From: Cryptomeria japonica | Taxonomy: Eukaryota; Streptophyta; Pinopsida; Cupressales; Cupressaceae | Reading direction: 5' to 3' | Assembly: GCF_030272615.1 (NCBI RefSeq) | Contig: NC_081406.1 | Span: forward strand, 258,717,386 to 258,777,385 | DNA length: 60,000 bases | In this document: piece after piece, positions 12,040 to 22,640 of the stretch | How positions within the stretch are numbered: the first letter of the stretch is position 1 | Layout of the letters: the number at the start of each line of letters is the position of its first letter | The notes under the pieces: model-generated | Seen by the model: the letters and a program-made list of their open reading frames with translations, nothing else | Told to the model about the DNA's origin: nothing | Database searches by the model: none | Translations under genes and position numbers: made by a program

Positions 12040-12614
12040 TGAGATAGGAAAGGAAGTTGAACTTTTCTGGAGATTCAACCTCAACAATGCAAGGTCCCAA
12101 ACTTGGAGGGTGATTCAATGTGTCACAGGGTTGATGAGCTCGAGAGTTCATCAAGGGTGCACACTTTTGTGACAACGAAAAAGCTAGACCATTAGGCACT
12201 AGTTGTATCATTAGGATGTGGGATGATGAAATTGTATTTAGGTTGATTGTGCCCTTAGAGAAGGATACCAACAACATAGCCAAACTAAGTGCTCTCATTA
12301 AGGACATCTTATTTTGTGAAGACCTCTGCATCGACAATATTAAAATTGAAGAGGACTCGATGTTGGTTATCAATGTTGTTAGAAAAGACTCAACACCCAA
12401 TTGAAAATTGAAAGCTATGGTGAAGAGGATTAAGGGCATCTTGAAATTCTTTAAAGAATACACTTTGAACAACATGTATAGGGAGGCCAACTTGGACGCT
12501 GACACATTGGCCAATGTGGTAGTTGATGGAATAGAATTTGGCTCGATCGGGCCACTTATAGAAAATCGTGATACCAATACTAATCATTCCACTAAAGGGC
12601 GACAAATACAATAA
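12040..12614 (+). pseudogene. LINE RNase H (RVT_3-like) fragment
   Basis: Translation with frame changes gives the plant non-LTR RNase H layout: RPLGTSCIIR (about 12185-12215), IAKLSALIKD (about 12276-12305, E replaced by K), IEEDSMLVINVV (about 12346-12380, D retained), then after a TGA stop MVKRIKGILKFF and YREANLDADTLAN (about 12478-12515, final D). This matches the RNase H found at the C-terminus of plant L1-type ORF2. No RT precedes it, so it is a detached scrap. Confidence 0.75.
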
Positions 12615-13075
12615 AGGAGAACAATATATCTCGAGGTTTTTTTGGCATGAGGTTTGAGGATATCATCATTTCCACTAATGGACCAAATACTCCGTGTAGA
12701 GCATTATTTTTTGATGTCATATATTTTCCCATCCGAGCATTTAAAGTACAAATGTGATCTCTCCTTGCAAGATATGGATCCATCGTGGCACCTTGGTGAT
12801 CATCTAGAGAAAAGTTATCAATCACATCATTTAGGGAAGGGCTCCCTTGGTCTCAGTTTGATGATAATTTGGTGAGTTATTTGATAATAATTCGTGTGAT
12901 CATTTACTATAGCGGAGGTAGCTTACAGTACTGCTCGCATGGTTTGCCTACAAATTGTCTATTTAACAAGAAATGGCTACACATTGATCTCATTCGATCT
13001 CTTACTACGACAATGGATACTCCCATCCGTCTGCATTGTGATAAGAGGTAAATGGATTTTTTAGGTTACATCTAG
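12615..13075 (+). other. No clear gene; possible copia RNase H scrap
   Basis: Mostly unassignable. At about 12967-13045 a short frame (KWLHIDLIRSL, then TPIRLHCDKR) resembles the copia RNase H stretch WL..LL.DL...PI.LHCDN. At about 90 bp this is a weak match. It directly abuts the kinase fragment. Confidence 0.3.
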
Positions 13076-13252
13076 AAGCCAGAAAACATTCTCCTTGACG
13101 CCCAGTTTTGTCCGAAAGCAGCTGATTTTGGGCTGGCAAAGCTGGTGGGTACAGATTTCAGCCGGGTACTGACCACGACGAGAGGCACGAGAGGTTATTT
13201 GGCTCCAGAGTGGATCTCCGGTCTTCCCATCACTCCAAAGGCGGATGTATAT
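13076..13252 (+). pseudogene. Receptor-like kinase fragment (G-type lectin S-receptor kinase type), kinase core
   Basis: A 59-codon open stretch encodes the end of the catalytic loop (KPENILLD), the Mg-binding ADFGLAKL motif, activation segment TTTRGTRGYLAPEW and TPKADVY. The wording (GTRGYLAPEWISGLPIT) is typical of plant G-type lectin S-receptor-like serine/threonine kinases, which sit in the plasma membrane and signal from an extracellular bulb-lectin domain. The rest of the kinase is absent on both sides: upstream codons do not continue the HCDI(K) loop, and downstream sequence turns AT-rich right after ADVY. Base composition is distinctly higher in GC than the neighbourhood. It is an isolated gene scrap. 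A lectin-domain fragment of the same receptor type lies at 27.9 kb on the same strand. Confidence 0.9.
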
Positions 13253-14478
13253 CTTAATATCTCTACTATATTTGTTTTAAATTATTGGGGTGTAAATTTA
13301 GAGTGGGATAGCTTTTAATTTGGATGTTACAGTGTTTATTAATTTTTTTTATAAAATTGATTTTCTTATGTTAAAAAAAGCCATTAATTGTTTTTCTATA
13401 TTAATTTTATCTTTCCTTTTTTCACACATACAAAATAAGTTTGAAAATGACACTAACAATGAGTAGTAAACAATTATTTCTTTTAGTGATTATATATTCA
13501 TATCAAAGATAATGCATGCAATTTTCACAACCAATCTAGTCAAATCAAGTTCTACACTTGTAATTATATGTATTAAAATGGAGCTATTCTCAAACTAGTC
13601 AAATTGAGTTCTACACTTATGATTCTAAATGTATTTCAAATGGAGCTAATCTCAAAGAAGTATGGTAAATATAATTATCAAATAATTCTATCCAATAGAT
13701 ACAAAATTTATCATTTTAGGTCTTCGTTATTTTATAGTATAAGTGGGATTCAAAATTGGTTGTCAATTGATTCAGTTTAGTTATTTATAATCAATCTACT
13801 ATGAAATGACATACGTGTGGTGTAAACATGCTTTTGATAAAGATAAACAGGTTTTACAGGGACTTGAAACCCATAAGTGTGTTGTAAACATGTTACTTAG
13901 CTATGAAACTAGATTATTCAACTTGGTATTTTGTATGAGATGTTGTTGAGAAGTGGCTAATATTTGAAAAAAAAAGGACTCTAAAAGTTTAAATTTCATG
14001 GTCATGTGACTATATTTAGGATGTTTTACAAACAATGTCAAAGCATGATTTCAAATATCATACAAGGATCAATAAGTAAATAAATGATAAAAAAAATTGA
14101 GTGATTATTTAAATGAACTCGTTATTCTTTTATTTCATTTATAATATTTTGGGTAGTATTAGTGCTAAACTTGAAAGATATAAAGTTTAGGCTAATTATT
14201 AATTATATCTATGTTGCGAAAAAAATTAATGTTGAAGTTATGAAGAGAATACATAACAACATTGAAGATGTTAATATGGTTGCTGAAAGTAATATGATTA
14301 AAATTCTAATAATATAAATTAGCTTTATTTTCTTTTTTTATATATTGAAATTGTCTACAATATTTTTAAGTTTTTATTTTACCCATACCTTATTCTAATT
14401 ATATTTTTTCAAAGAAAAGTGAATTTATTTTTTTAATTTTATATTTTTTTCTTTAAAAAAATATGAAATATAATTAAT
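13253..14478. other. AT-rich intergenic DNA, nothing recognised
   Basis: Strongly AT-rich with no coding-like frame. Two short related segments mentioning 'agtcaaat...gagttctacactt' (about 13538-13560 and 13597-13620) form a local direct repeat. Composition changes abruptly at about 14493, where the LINE starts. Confidence 0.6.
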
Positions 14479-14492
14479 AACATAAAATGCAA
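14479..14492 (+). repeat. LINE target-site duplication, 5' copy
   Basis: AACATAAAATGCAA. It matches AACATAAAATACAA at 26288-26301 in 13 of 14 positions. The two copies sit exactly at the points where AT-rich flanks switch to and from LINE sequence. Confidence 0.7.
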
Positions 14493-14750
14493 CGTTAATG
14501 GCGGGACCTTGATTTCCCTTTTGTCTCTTGTGCCCTGATTCCTATCATTTCCTTGGGATCTTTTATCTTGCCCCTCCTTGAGGGCTGGGGTTTACAATTC
14601 TTAAGGTTGGGGAAGGGGCCCAACCAAGCTCACATACTTTGGAACCATGTGTTGGTTCCCCTCTTGTGGAAGATCCTCTGGTGGCAGATTCTTCCAGTTG
14701 CATCTTTGTGCCTTAGTACCATCAAGATATCTTTGTTGAACTTGTATCGG

Positions 14751-16068
14751 GGTCGTATGCTGATAAACTAAAAGGCAAAAGTCCCTCCAAAATGGTGATT
14801 CATCCTGAAGGACCCTCCCCTCTAACTACGTGTGTTGTCAGTGAAAATAAAGTTGAAGTACTAGATGTTTTAGTCAACAATGCTATTGCGGAACTAAGCC
14901 TTTCCTTGGTGGGGAACTTTGTGGCTTTTTTACTTGCTCTGGATCTAGTGAAGAAATGGACGTCCTCTAACTGAAAGTTAAAGGGGAGTGTCTCTTCTAG
15001 TGCCATGACCTATTGACTGTTCCTTTTTAGCTTCACAAGTCAAGATGATTTGGCTCATATTCTCATGGAGGGGCCTTGGGTCCTTGGATCCTCAAACTAC
15101 CTCTCACTATGTAAATGGAAACTGAATCTTGACTCTTGGTCTGATATGTGTGCAATGGCTCCGACTTGGATTTGCCTGTCAAGACTCCCTCTGGAATTTT
15201 GGAAAATTGAGACTCTGAAAGGGATTGCAAACTTGTTTGGTATGTATTTGGCTATTGATAGTATTACACAAAGTAAGTCAAGAATTTTGTTTGCTCGCGT
15301 TTGTGTCAATGTGGCCATTAATATGGTCTTACCCACCAAAATCTCTACAGTCCAGAGTTGGGTCTTGGGTTCAACAGATATAAAATGAGAATGCGAAGGC
15401 TTTCTGTCAAAATTATGGAAGATATGATCATCTAAGTACGTCTTGCAATAGAATCTTTAACAAGAAACAATAAATGACCTCTAACCCTGAGAAGACCCAC
15501 CAGATGGAGAACAAGAATATGAAGGAGCCACCTTGGGCTAATAATGATCCAAAGGAAGTCTCCTCTTTGGGTGAAGCCCCCCAAAATTTGATAGCACCCT
15601 CGCACGAGAGGATATTATGGCTTCTCTCTTCAAAGATAAGAAGAAGAGTGTGGATGACCTTTTGACTTCTACATCTGGTGTTGAGTTGCTTGGGGTGAGT
15701 CCTTCTATCCCCTTGGAAGAACTTAAGAGTGTGAATGCAAGGAACAAAGTAAAAAAGAAAGAAAGCAAAATGAATCCTTTTCCAAGGAAAATGTGCCCCC
15801 TATCTCTTCTGATTCAAGTGTGGAAGTGAGGAATACTTTGATGGTGACTCCCAAGAAAATGTTCAATGCAGGTTTTGGTAATCTAAAAGAAAATCTACAG
15901 ATGCTGGGTTTTTCAGCTACTCCACCACAAACTAAGACAAAAATGTGGTTTGAAGAGGATGAAAAAGAAGAAAAAGGATGGGAACAAGTGCCTATCAAGA
16001 AGAAGAAGAAAGCTGATGTGGGAGGCAACACAAAAATGGGTCTCCCTACCAACAAAGACTCTAGATAG
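14751..16068 (+). pseudogene. LINE ORF1 (DUF4283 plus zinc knuckle)
   Basis: RNA-binding Gag-like protein of plant L1 elements. After SYADKLKGKSP (about 14757) comes the DUF4283-type domain: LVGNFVAFLL, KLKGSV, EGPWVLGSS, WICLSRLPLEFW, KGIANLFGMYLAID, KSRILFARVCV (about 14900-15340). A frameshift near 15388 precedes a CCHC knuckle (CQNY-GRYDH-LSTSC, about 15395-15445) in which the second Cys is Tyr. The remainder (15474-16068) is a low-complexity, Lys-rich tail with further frameshifts, ending at a stop at 16066-16068. One in-frame stop interrupts the DUF4283 part at about 14972. Recognition is by the order of motifs. Confidence 0.85.
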
Positions 16069-16207
16069 AAGGAAGTGGATCATAAGGTAGCAATAGGAAA
16101 GCAATTATGGATGGAATCCCAGAAAATAAGAAAAAGAGGAATTAACCCGAAGTGTTGGGCTTTATCCCCTATTCAGGTGAGTAGGGTTCTCAAGACTTAT
16201 ATTTCTA

Positions 16208-18824
16208 TGATTATTATCTCTTGGAATGTTAGGGGCCTTAACAACCCTTTAAAACAACATATGCTAAAATATAAAATTGTGGAACAAAAGATGGATATTC
16301 TTATGATTCAGGAAACTAAGATGAATAAGGATAATTTTCAGAAAGCCATTAACTCTTTTTGGCCCTTGGCTCACTTCTTGAATAGTGACTCTAATGGTGC
16401 ATCGAGGGGAATTGCTACCCTATGGAACCCTAATTTGTTTGAACAACTTTGGTTTATTCTGAAAGAAATTCGCTTATTGTTAAAATGAGAAACATTAAGT
16501 CAAATGTACAATGGATTCTGGTTAATGTTTATGCCCCAAATGCGATGCGAGGGTATTCTAAAAGGTTTTAAAGAAGCTTCTTCTCTAAACCCTACTACCC
16601 ATCAACAATTTGTCGATGATACCATGATCTTTGGTGAAGCTTATATTTATGAGGCTAAGCAATGGAAAAAGACCTTGGATAGATATGCAAACATCTCTGG
16701 CCAGCATATTAAATTTGTTAAGAGTAAATTGTTTTTTCTAAATGTCAAACCCACCCTCCAATTCAAAATATCCTCCATTCCTAGTTGTCCAATTTTCACC
16801 CTACCAAAATCTTATCTCGGGTTGCCCCTTGTCTCCAAAGGTCCTAATCTAAATTTTTGGAATGGTTTGCTTGAAACATTTCAAAAGAGGTTAGCTGGTT
16901 GGAAAGGGAAACTTCTTAGCTTGGCAGGAAAGATACAATTGGTTAAATCTTGCCTTCAAAATATTCCCATTTATTACCTATCTTTATTCAAGATACCTGG
17001 GGTGGTTGCTGAAAAAATTGAAAAGATCCAAAGGAGGTTCCTATGGTCTGGTATGGAAGAAAAAAGTAGATTTTTCTTGGTCTCTTGGGATATAGTCTGC
17101 AAACCTTGGGATTGCAGAGGACTGAGCATAAGAAAGATTAAATCTTTTAATAAAGCTCTTATCTCTAAAATAGGTTGGCAATTTACCGAGGAAAAGAAAG
17201 ACTAGAATGAAATTTTGAAAGCCGAATACTTACAGAGTAACCAAGGGAATAAATTCTTCAACCAGGAAGAGCTACCCATTGGTTCTTATATTTAGAATAG
17301 TGTGGCTAGAATCAGACATGACATCAAAAGAAATGGCAAGATGATTATAGGAAATGGAAGAAAGACTGATTTATGGAAAGATACTTGGATGTTTGATTAT
17401 TCTTTGGATTCCCTCCCCCATTTGATGAATATCAAGAAGTTCCTAATTAAAAATTTGGGGAAGAAGGTGCATGATTTTATAACTTGGGATAGGGGACATG
17501 CTTCTTGGATTGATCTGAGTGGTTTTGTCTCATCTAAACCAAAGATTCACCTCACCATTAAAAGACATTTTGAAGGAAGCTACTGATCTCATTGCCATGC
17601 TTCATGACTATTCTCTTTACACTCCTAATTGGAAGGATGAATGGATATGGAAATAGAATGTGTCAAGGAATTTCACTGTGAAGTCTACCTATCACCCACT
17701 GGAGGAAAACAATTACAAAAATATATTCTGGAAAGCAATTTGGTCTAAGAAGCTAATCCCCAAAATCAACTTTTTTGGGTGGACAACTGCTCATGGTCGG
17801 ATTCTTACTATTGATAACCTAAATAGAAGGGAGTTTTCTTTGGTCAATAGGTGTGAACTTCGTTAAACTAAATCAGAAAGAATTGATCACATTTTTCTAC
17901 ATTGTAGCTTTACTCTGGAAATTTTGGAAGAAATATAGAAGAAGCTTAATATTAAATAGGTGCAACTCAATTACTTCAAAGACTTCTTGGATGCATGGCA
18001 AGATTCCCCTTACTCTCACCCGATTGCCAAGAGTATCTGGCATCAAACTCCCCCCTTCTTGCTTGGAATATCTGGAAAGAACGAAACAACATGATATTCA
18101 AAGAAGAGAAGAGAAACGGTAAGATCTTGGCCACCATCATTAGTCAACAAATTAAGGAAAATATTAATGCTGACTCTACTGGTTTCTCTAAAATCCCTCC
18201 CTCTCTTTTGGATCTTAGATTAAAATAGGTTTGGGGAATTAGACACAACTTTTTGAATGTTAATTGGCAAAAAATGATCCTGAGAAATTCTTATTTTTTG
18301 AAATCTCTTGAAATTGGATGGGTTAAGTGCAATTTTGATGGTTTCTCTAAAGGCAACCTGAGATCTCAGGGGTAGGAGGTTTAATTCATGATTATAAAGG
18401 CTTCTTGGTTGTGGGGTTTGGCTCTAGTATGGGGACATCTACTAACAACAAGGCAGAAGCTTGGGTGGCCTGGATGGGTCTTCAACGACTATATGATATC
18501 ACTAAAAAGAATGTAATTTTGGAAGGAGATTCCAAACTAATTATTGACTGCCTCAATTCTGTCATCTCTCCTCCTTAGGATATCAAAGAGATAATTGACA
18601 AATGTAAATGGCAGATTGGATTGTTTGAAAATATGAGAATACAACATACCTATAGAGAAGGCAATAGGTCAGATGACCTCATTGCTAATCAGAGTCTTCG
18701 TATCATGGATGGACAAATCTTTAAGTTTGAAAATAGCTCTAAAGAGTTGAAAGAAATCCTCGTGCGGGAAAGAGGAATTTTAAAAAAGAAAGCGAGAAGT
18801 GGGAATACTGACCTTTTTGAATGA
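16208..18824 (+). pseudogene. LINE ORF2 (endonuclease, RT, zf-RVT, RNase H), internally deleted
   Basis: Starts with the AP-endonuclease N-terminus (SWNVRGLNNPLKQ, then IQETKM). EN text ends at NVYAPN (about 16520-16540), and the frame then jumps to the RT active-site region (HQQFVDDTMIFGEA, about 16600-16645), so most of EN and the first half of RT, several hundred codons, are deleted at about 16550. RT thumb and connection follow (YLGLPL, GWKGKLLSLAGK, RRFLWSG), then zf-RVT (KNIFWKAIW, KINFFGWTTAHGRILT, HIFLHC; about 17720-17910). The RNase H lies at about 18310-18740: NFDGFSKG, NNKAEAW, EGDSKLII, GNRSDDL supply D, E, D, D. The frame changes several times and stops are frequent. Confidence 0.9.
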
Positions 18825-18897
18825 GTTTTTTATTATGCCTGCACTTTTTGTAATTTTGAATTGTTAGTTAGGCCCACACAAGTGGTGGGCTTACAAG

Positions 18898-20537
18898 GAG
18901 ATGACTCAACACCTTGAGGAGTGGGGTTCCATCAATAGTTGGATGGCGTACGTGGATAATGTCTTGGAAATAAACTTTCTTGATAAAAGCATGATGGTGA
19001 CGGATGAGATCTATGCTTGGATTTGGGATGATAAAGTATTTATTAGAAGGGTTGCAAAAAGGATTGATTTTTTCACTCTGAAGAACATGAAATGAAGTGT
19101 TTTTTACATCATCTTTATGAGAAATGATGATCCCGGGTGTCACACAGCGAGAATTATCATTTGAGGGTTATCAAGAAAAGCATTTTTAAGTTCTTCCCTT
19201 CCAAAAGAAGTAACAGTTCTTGTTTTATCTGCTTTCTGATCAGTCGCTTTCATAGAGTTTGGTATTGTTGTGATTTTTCCTTTGATAGGATGGGGGGCCC
19301 TCTAAAATGCATTGAACCAAGTGACTATATGAATTTGAGAGAACAAAGAGCTATGAGAGCTCTTTTAAATGATGAGCTTCACTTTTTTCTTCCTGGCCAT
19401 GAAGGGATACAACAAGGAGCTCTCGACCAGAGTTTGTAATTCCTGGCAAAATGGTGAGGTCACGGTGGGAAGAATTACCTTTAGGGTGACGCCTAAGTAC
19501 ATAGACGAGGTGACCGAATTGCAAAATGAAGGAGAGAAAGTCGAGAAAAAGAGAACCGGAGACAATAGAGGCTTCATGAAGAAATTCTTTGAGAAAGGCA
19601 AGAAACCATTTCCTTTCCAAAATGGGTATTGATCGCTCGGCGCTCCCTAAGCCTTTTCCTTTGGTTAGATACCATGTTATGAAATATTTTACCTTAGAGG
19701 GTCGTTATCCCACTTTCCATTGCTACCACTTCCCCATTTTGAACCACTTTAGCCACCATGTTAAGATAAATATGTCATTCTTTCTGTTTTTGTCCCTCAG
19801 TGCTTGTATTCAAAATGGGGTGAATCCGCCTTTACATAAGGGTTTAATTTACTTAATTTATAAGTATATCATTGATTATACCCCCACCACAAGTTGTATT
19901 TCCTTGTCCTCTGGTAGTGAGGGGAGTTGTAAGAAAACCCCTAAAAATAATCCTAGTTTAATCTCTGAGAACCCTAAGGAGACATCTATCCTCTCAGGTC
20001 CTAGCAAAAGCATGGGAAAAAGCCCTATTATGACCTTGGAAAATAATTCCTTTGAACTAGCCTTGCTGGATTTAATCCCAGACAAAAGGAAAAGTGAAAC
20101 GCCTAAAAACACCCCAAGGAAAGCTAAGGGGTCTAGTAGTGAGTCTGTCGGAAAGAGCCTGACCATTGACCTAGAGATTCAGAACTCGGAAGAGGAAGAG
20201 GTGAAAGGAACAAAGCAAGAAAAAATTGAGATTAGCTCAGGGGAAAGAAGACCGGGTAGGCTTCGTGCCAAGGAGAGGAAACAACCTACCAAGGTTGAGA
20301 CTAATTTGTATGAAATTTATGATATTGAAGATGAGGTCGAATCTCAGGATAACTCTGAGGATGAGGATGTCAATGTGGATGAGGAGAAACAGATTGAAAG
20401 ACCTAATGAGAACAAGGACAAAGAAGAGGAAGTTGAAGAAGAAAACAACAAATCAGAAAGTGAATAGGAGTCTCCTTTCAAAGAGTACAATAACCCTATC
20501 ACCTCCGAAGATATGGAAATGGTGCCCTGTTTGCCTT
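18898..20537 (+). pseudogene. Third ORF of the LINE (5' part), function unknown
   Basis: Coding-like sequence starts shortly after the RNase H stop. It first gives MTQHLEEWGSINSW and IYAWIWDDKVF (18901-19095), then with frame changes near 19095, 19430 and 19610 a globular segment: RVCNSWQNGEVTVG, FRVTPKYIDEVTEL, FMKKFFEKGKKPFP, VRYHVMKYFTLEGRYP, CYHFPILNHFSHH (about 19420-19790). A long Ser/Lys and Glu/Asp-rich region follows (19900-20463), with one TAG at 20464-20466. The frame continues to 20537, where a copia is inserted, and resumes at 25577 in phase. I do not recognise a named domain; the wording faintly recalls plant retroelement-associated 'mobile-like' proteins. It may be a true ORF3 or a transduced host segment. 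Confidence 0.55.
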
Positions 20538-21024
20538 TGTTGGTGTAATTATTTATTCATGCTAGATATTATTACACCTTACTTAATTTTACTTAGGATA
20601 ATGCATTTCATAGTACTTTGGGTATGAGACAGTTGGGTGTTTGTGCCACATTGGGATAGTATGTGTAGGAGAATTTCCACCTTTTATGGTGTGATCTTAT
20701 TACTGCTTTATCATATCCACTTATTGTGGAGTTATAATTCCACCAAGTCGGTGGGTGATCCACCTCATCTAGAATATTTTATTGTTTCTCCTACCTACCA
20801 CACCTATTTCCTACCTACCCTTGCTTCTTATTGAGCCACATGTCATGTTTGTGTGCTCACTTATCCATATAGCCTTGCCTATATAAGCAGGCTCATATTC
20901 ATTGTATGTAACTATTGATCTTTTGATGATCTATCTATTGATGATAATATAGTTTATTCTTGTCCTATATTTTGTCTCTCTTTTGTACTTTTCATTGAGC
21001 TCTTGATCTTGGCAAAATTTTACA
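20538..21024 (+). repeat. 5' LTR of the non-autonomous copia
   Basis: TGTTGGTGTAATT start and TTTTACA end, 487 bp. TATA box in CCTATATAAGC at about 20878-20888. It aligns over its whole length with 25087-25571 with scattered differences, so insertion is not recent. Confidence 0.93.
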
Positions 21025-21037
21025 TGGTATCAGAGCC
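21025..21037 (+). promoter_or_regulatory. Primer-binding site, initiator tRNA-Met type
   Basis: TGGTATCAGAGCC immediately after the LTR, identical to the PBS at 6239. Confidence 0.93.
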
Positions 21038-22640
21038 ATTAAAGCATCATTGATTCGTCTTTGAGAGGCATTATTGCAGCGTCAAGAGGCAGATCTGAGG
21101 AGCAACATCTTTTGGAGGCATCCTAGACCAAATCTGACCTCGCCATCACATCCAGGTGGCTATTTCCATGAATTTTGATTATAAATTCTCCTATATTGGG
21201 TGAAAGCCAAATTTGGGCGGTACGGTATGATTTTTCAAAAAAAAATAAAAATTATTTCTACGAACAATTTATTAAAATTTCATTTTTTTACTTCGCAGTT
21301 TTTTTAAAAAAAAAATTCGCTTGTAAATTTTTTTTTAATAAAAAAAAATTCAAAAAAATATATATTATGGAAGGGGGGGAGGGATTTTACCCCACCCTCG
21401 TGTATCGTACTGCATTTAAAATTTCTGCAGGGCCATACCCATTGATTGCTCTCCTAGCTGAGTTCTTCTCGCTAGACATCCTCTTTTGGTCGCACGTCAG
21501 CCTCCCGCCGGGCATCCTCTTTCGGTCATTCGCCACATCTAACTACTGACCACCGTGCAGGATTACCCGTCGCCTTGTAGGTTCTCCGGCCACTGGCCCC
21601 GCCCATCTGCCACAGCTCCAGTGACCCCACCTCTCACTACCGCATGTGGCCGCGCCATCACTTCCATTGACAATACCTTTGGCGACCCCACGCGGGCTCC
21701 TTTGTCAGCCCCACCAACTCGCCACGCAGACCCTGTTAGCCTCACAGTCACCACATAGTCATCCTACCACATAGTCACCTCTCGGGCACCACATCAAGTA
21801 GACACTGCCCAGTTAGCCTAACACCTAGTGCCATGTCATCTTGCCATGCATACAGACTGTACAGGCCACGTCACTGCTTCCTCAAATTTACGTACAGTTC
21901 TTACAACAAGTAGTATCATCTGGTTAGTCCACGTCAGCATCCGTAAAGTACGAATGCCTAGTTAGCAGGGGAGGCGAAGGTTTGGCAATGGCCATCAAAT
22001 TTAACCCTGCAGTTTCCTGACATCATCACATTTTAAAAAATTTATTAGCCTCCTCCCATTGAGCTTTTCAATTTTGGAGTTCAACTTTGGAAGGCCATAT
22101 CTTGCTCATTTTTGCTCCTTTTTTGGTGCAATGTTTTTTGAAATTGGCTAATTTTTTATGTACTTTCATGTGGTGGAATTATTTTCTAATTTTGATGGAC
22201 ATATTTTTCATAAATCTTAGTTTTTGGTGATTGTACCTGTCCAATCCCCATTTCTTCAACTTCCGAGACTCCGTTTGGGCTCATACGAACTCTTTTATAG
22301 GTGTCATTTTTTTAAAAGTGCACGATGTTTCGTATACTTTCATAATATGCTATGTTTTTGCAGTGATTTTGAGTAGAAATTATACTTTCAACATATGGTC
22401 CTTTTTGGTCAATTTGGAACTTGTATTGCTTAGATCTATCTTGTTGGTCTTTTGCATTTTAGTTCTTAACCTATTGGGGCAATTGTAAAACAAAATCAGA
22501 AGTCCATCTTGCCATTGTTTGCAAGTGGCCTATTGTACACGCACTACATATAAAGTGCCAAAATCATCATTTTTTTATTTTTATTTTTTGGGGGGGGGTT
22601 GTCTCTTGTGATTTTGTGCTCTTTGGTTCTTTCATTTTGC
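21038..22640 (+). other. Long leader of the non-autonomous copia, no gene seen
   Basis: About 1.6 kb between PBS and Gag. It holds poly-A/T runs (21235-21360), a GC-rich proline/alanine-like stretch (21480-21770) and a G-run at 22589-22598. Open frames here are compositional. Such a leader is much longer than in ordinary autonomous copia elements. Confidence 0.55.
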
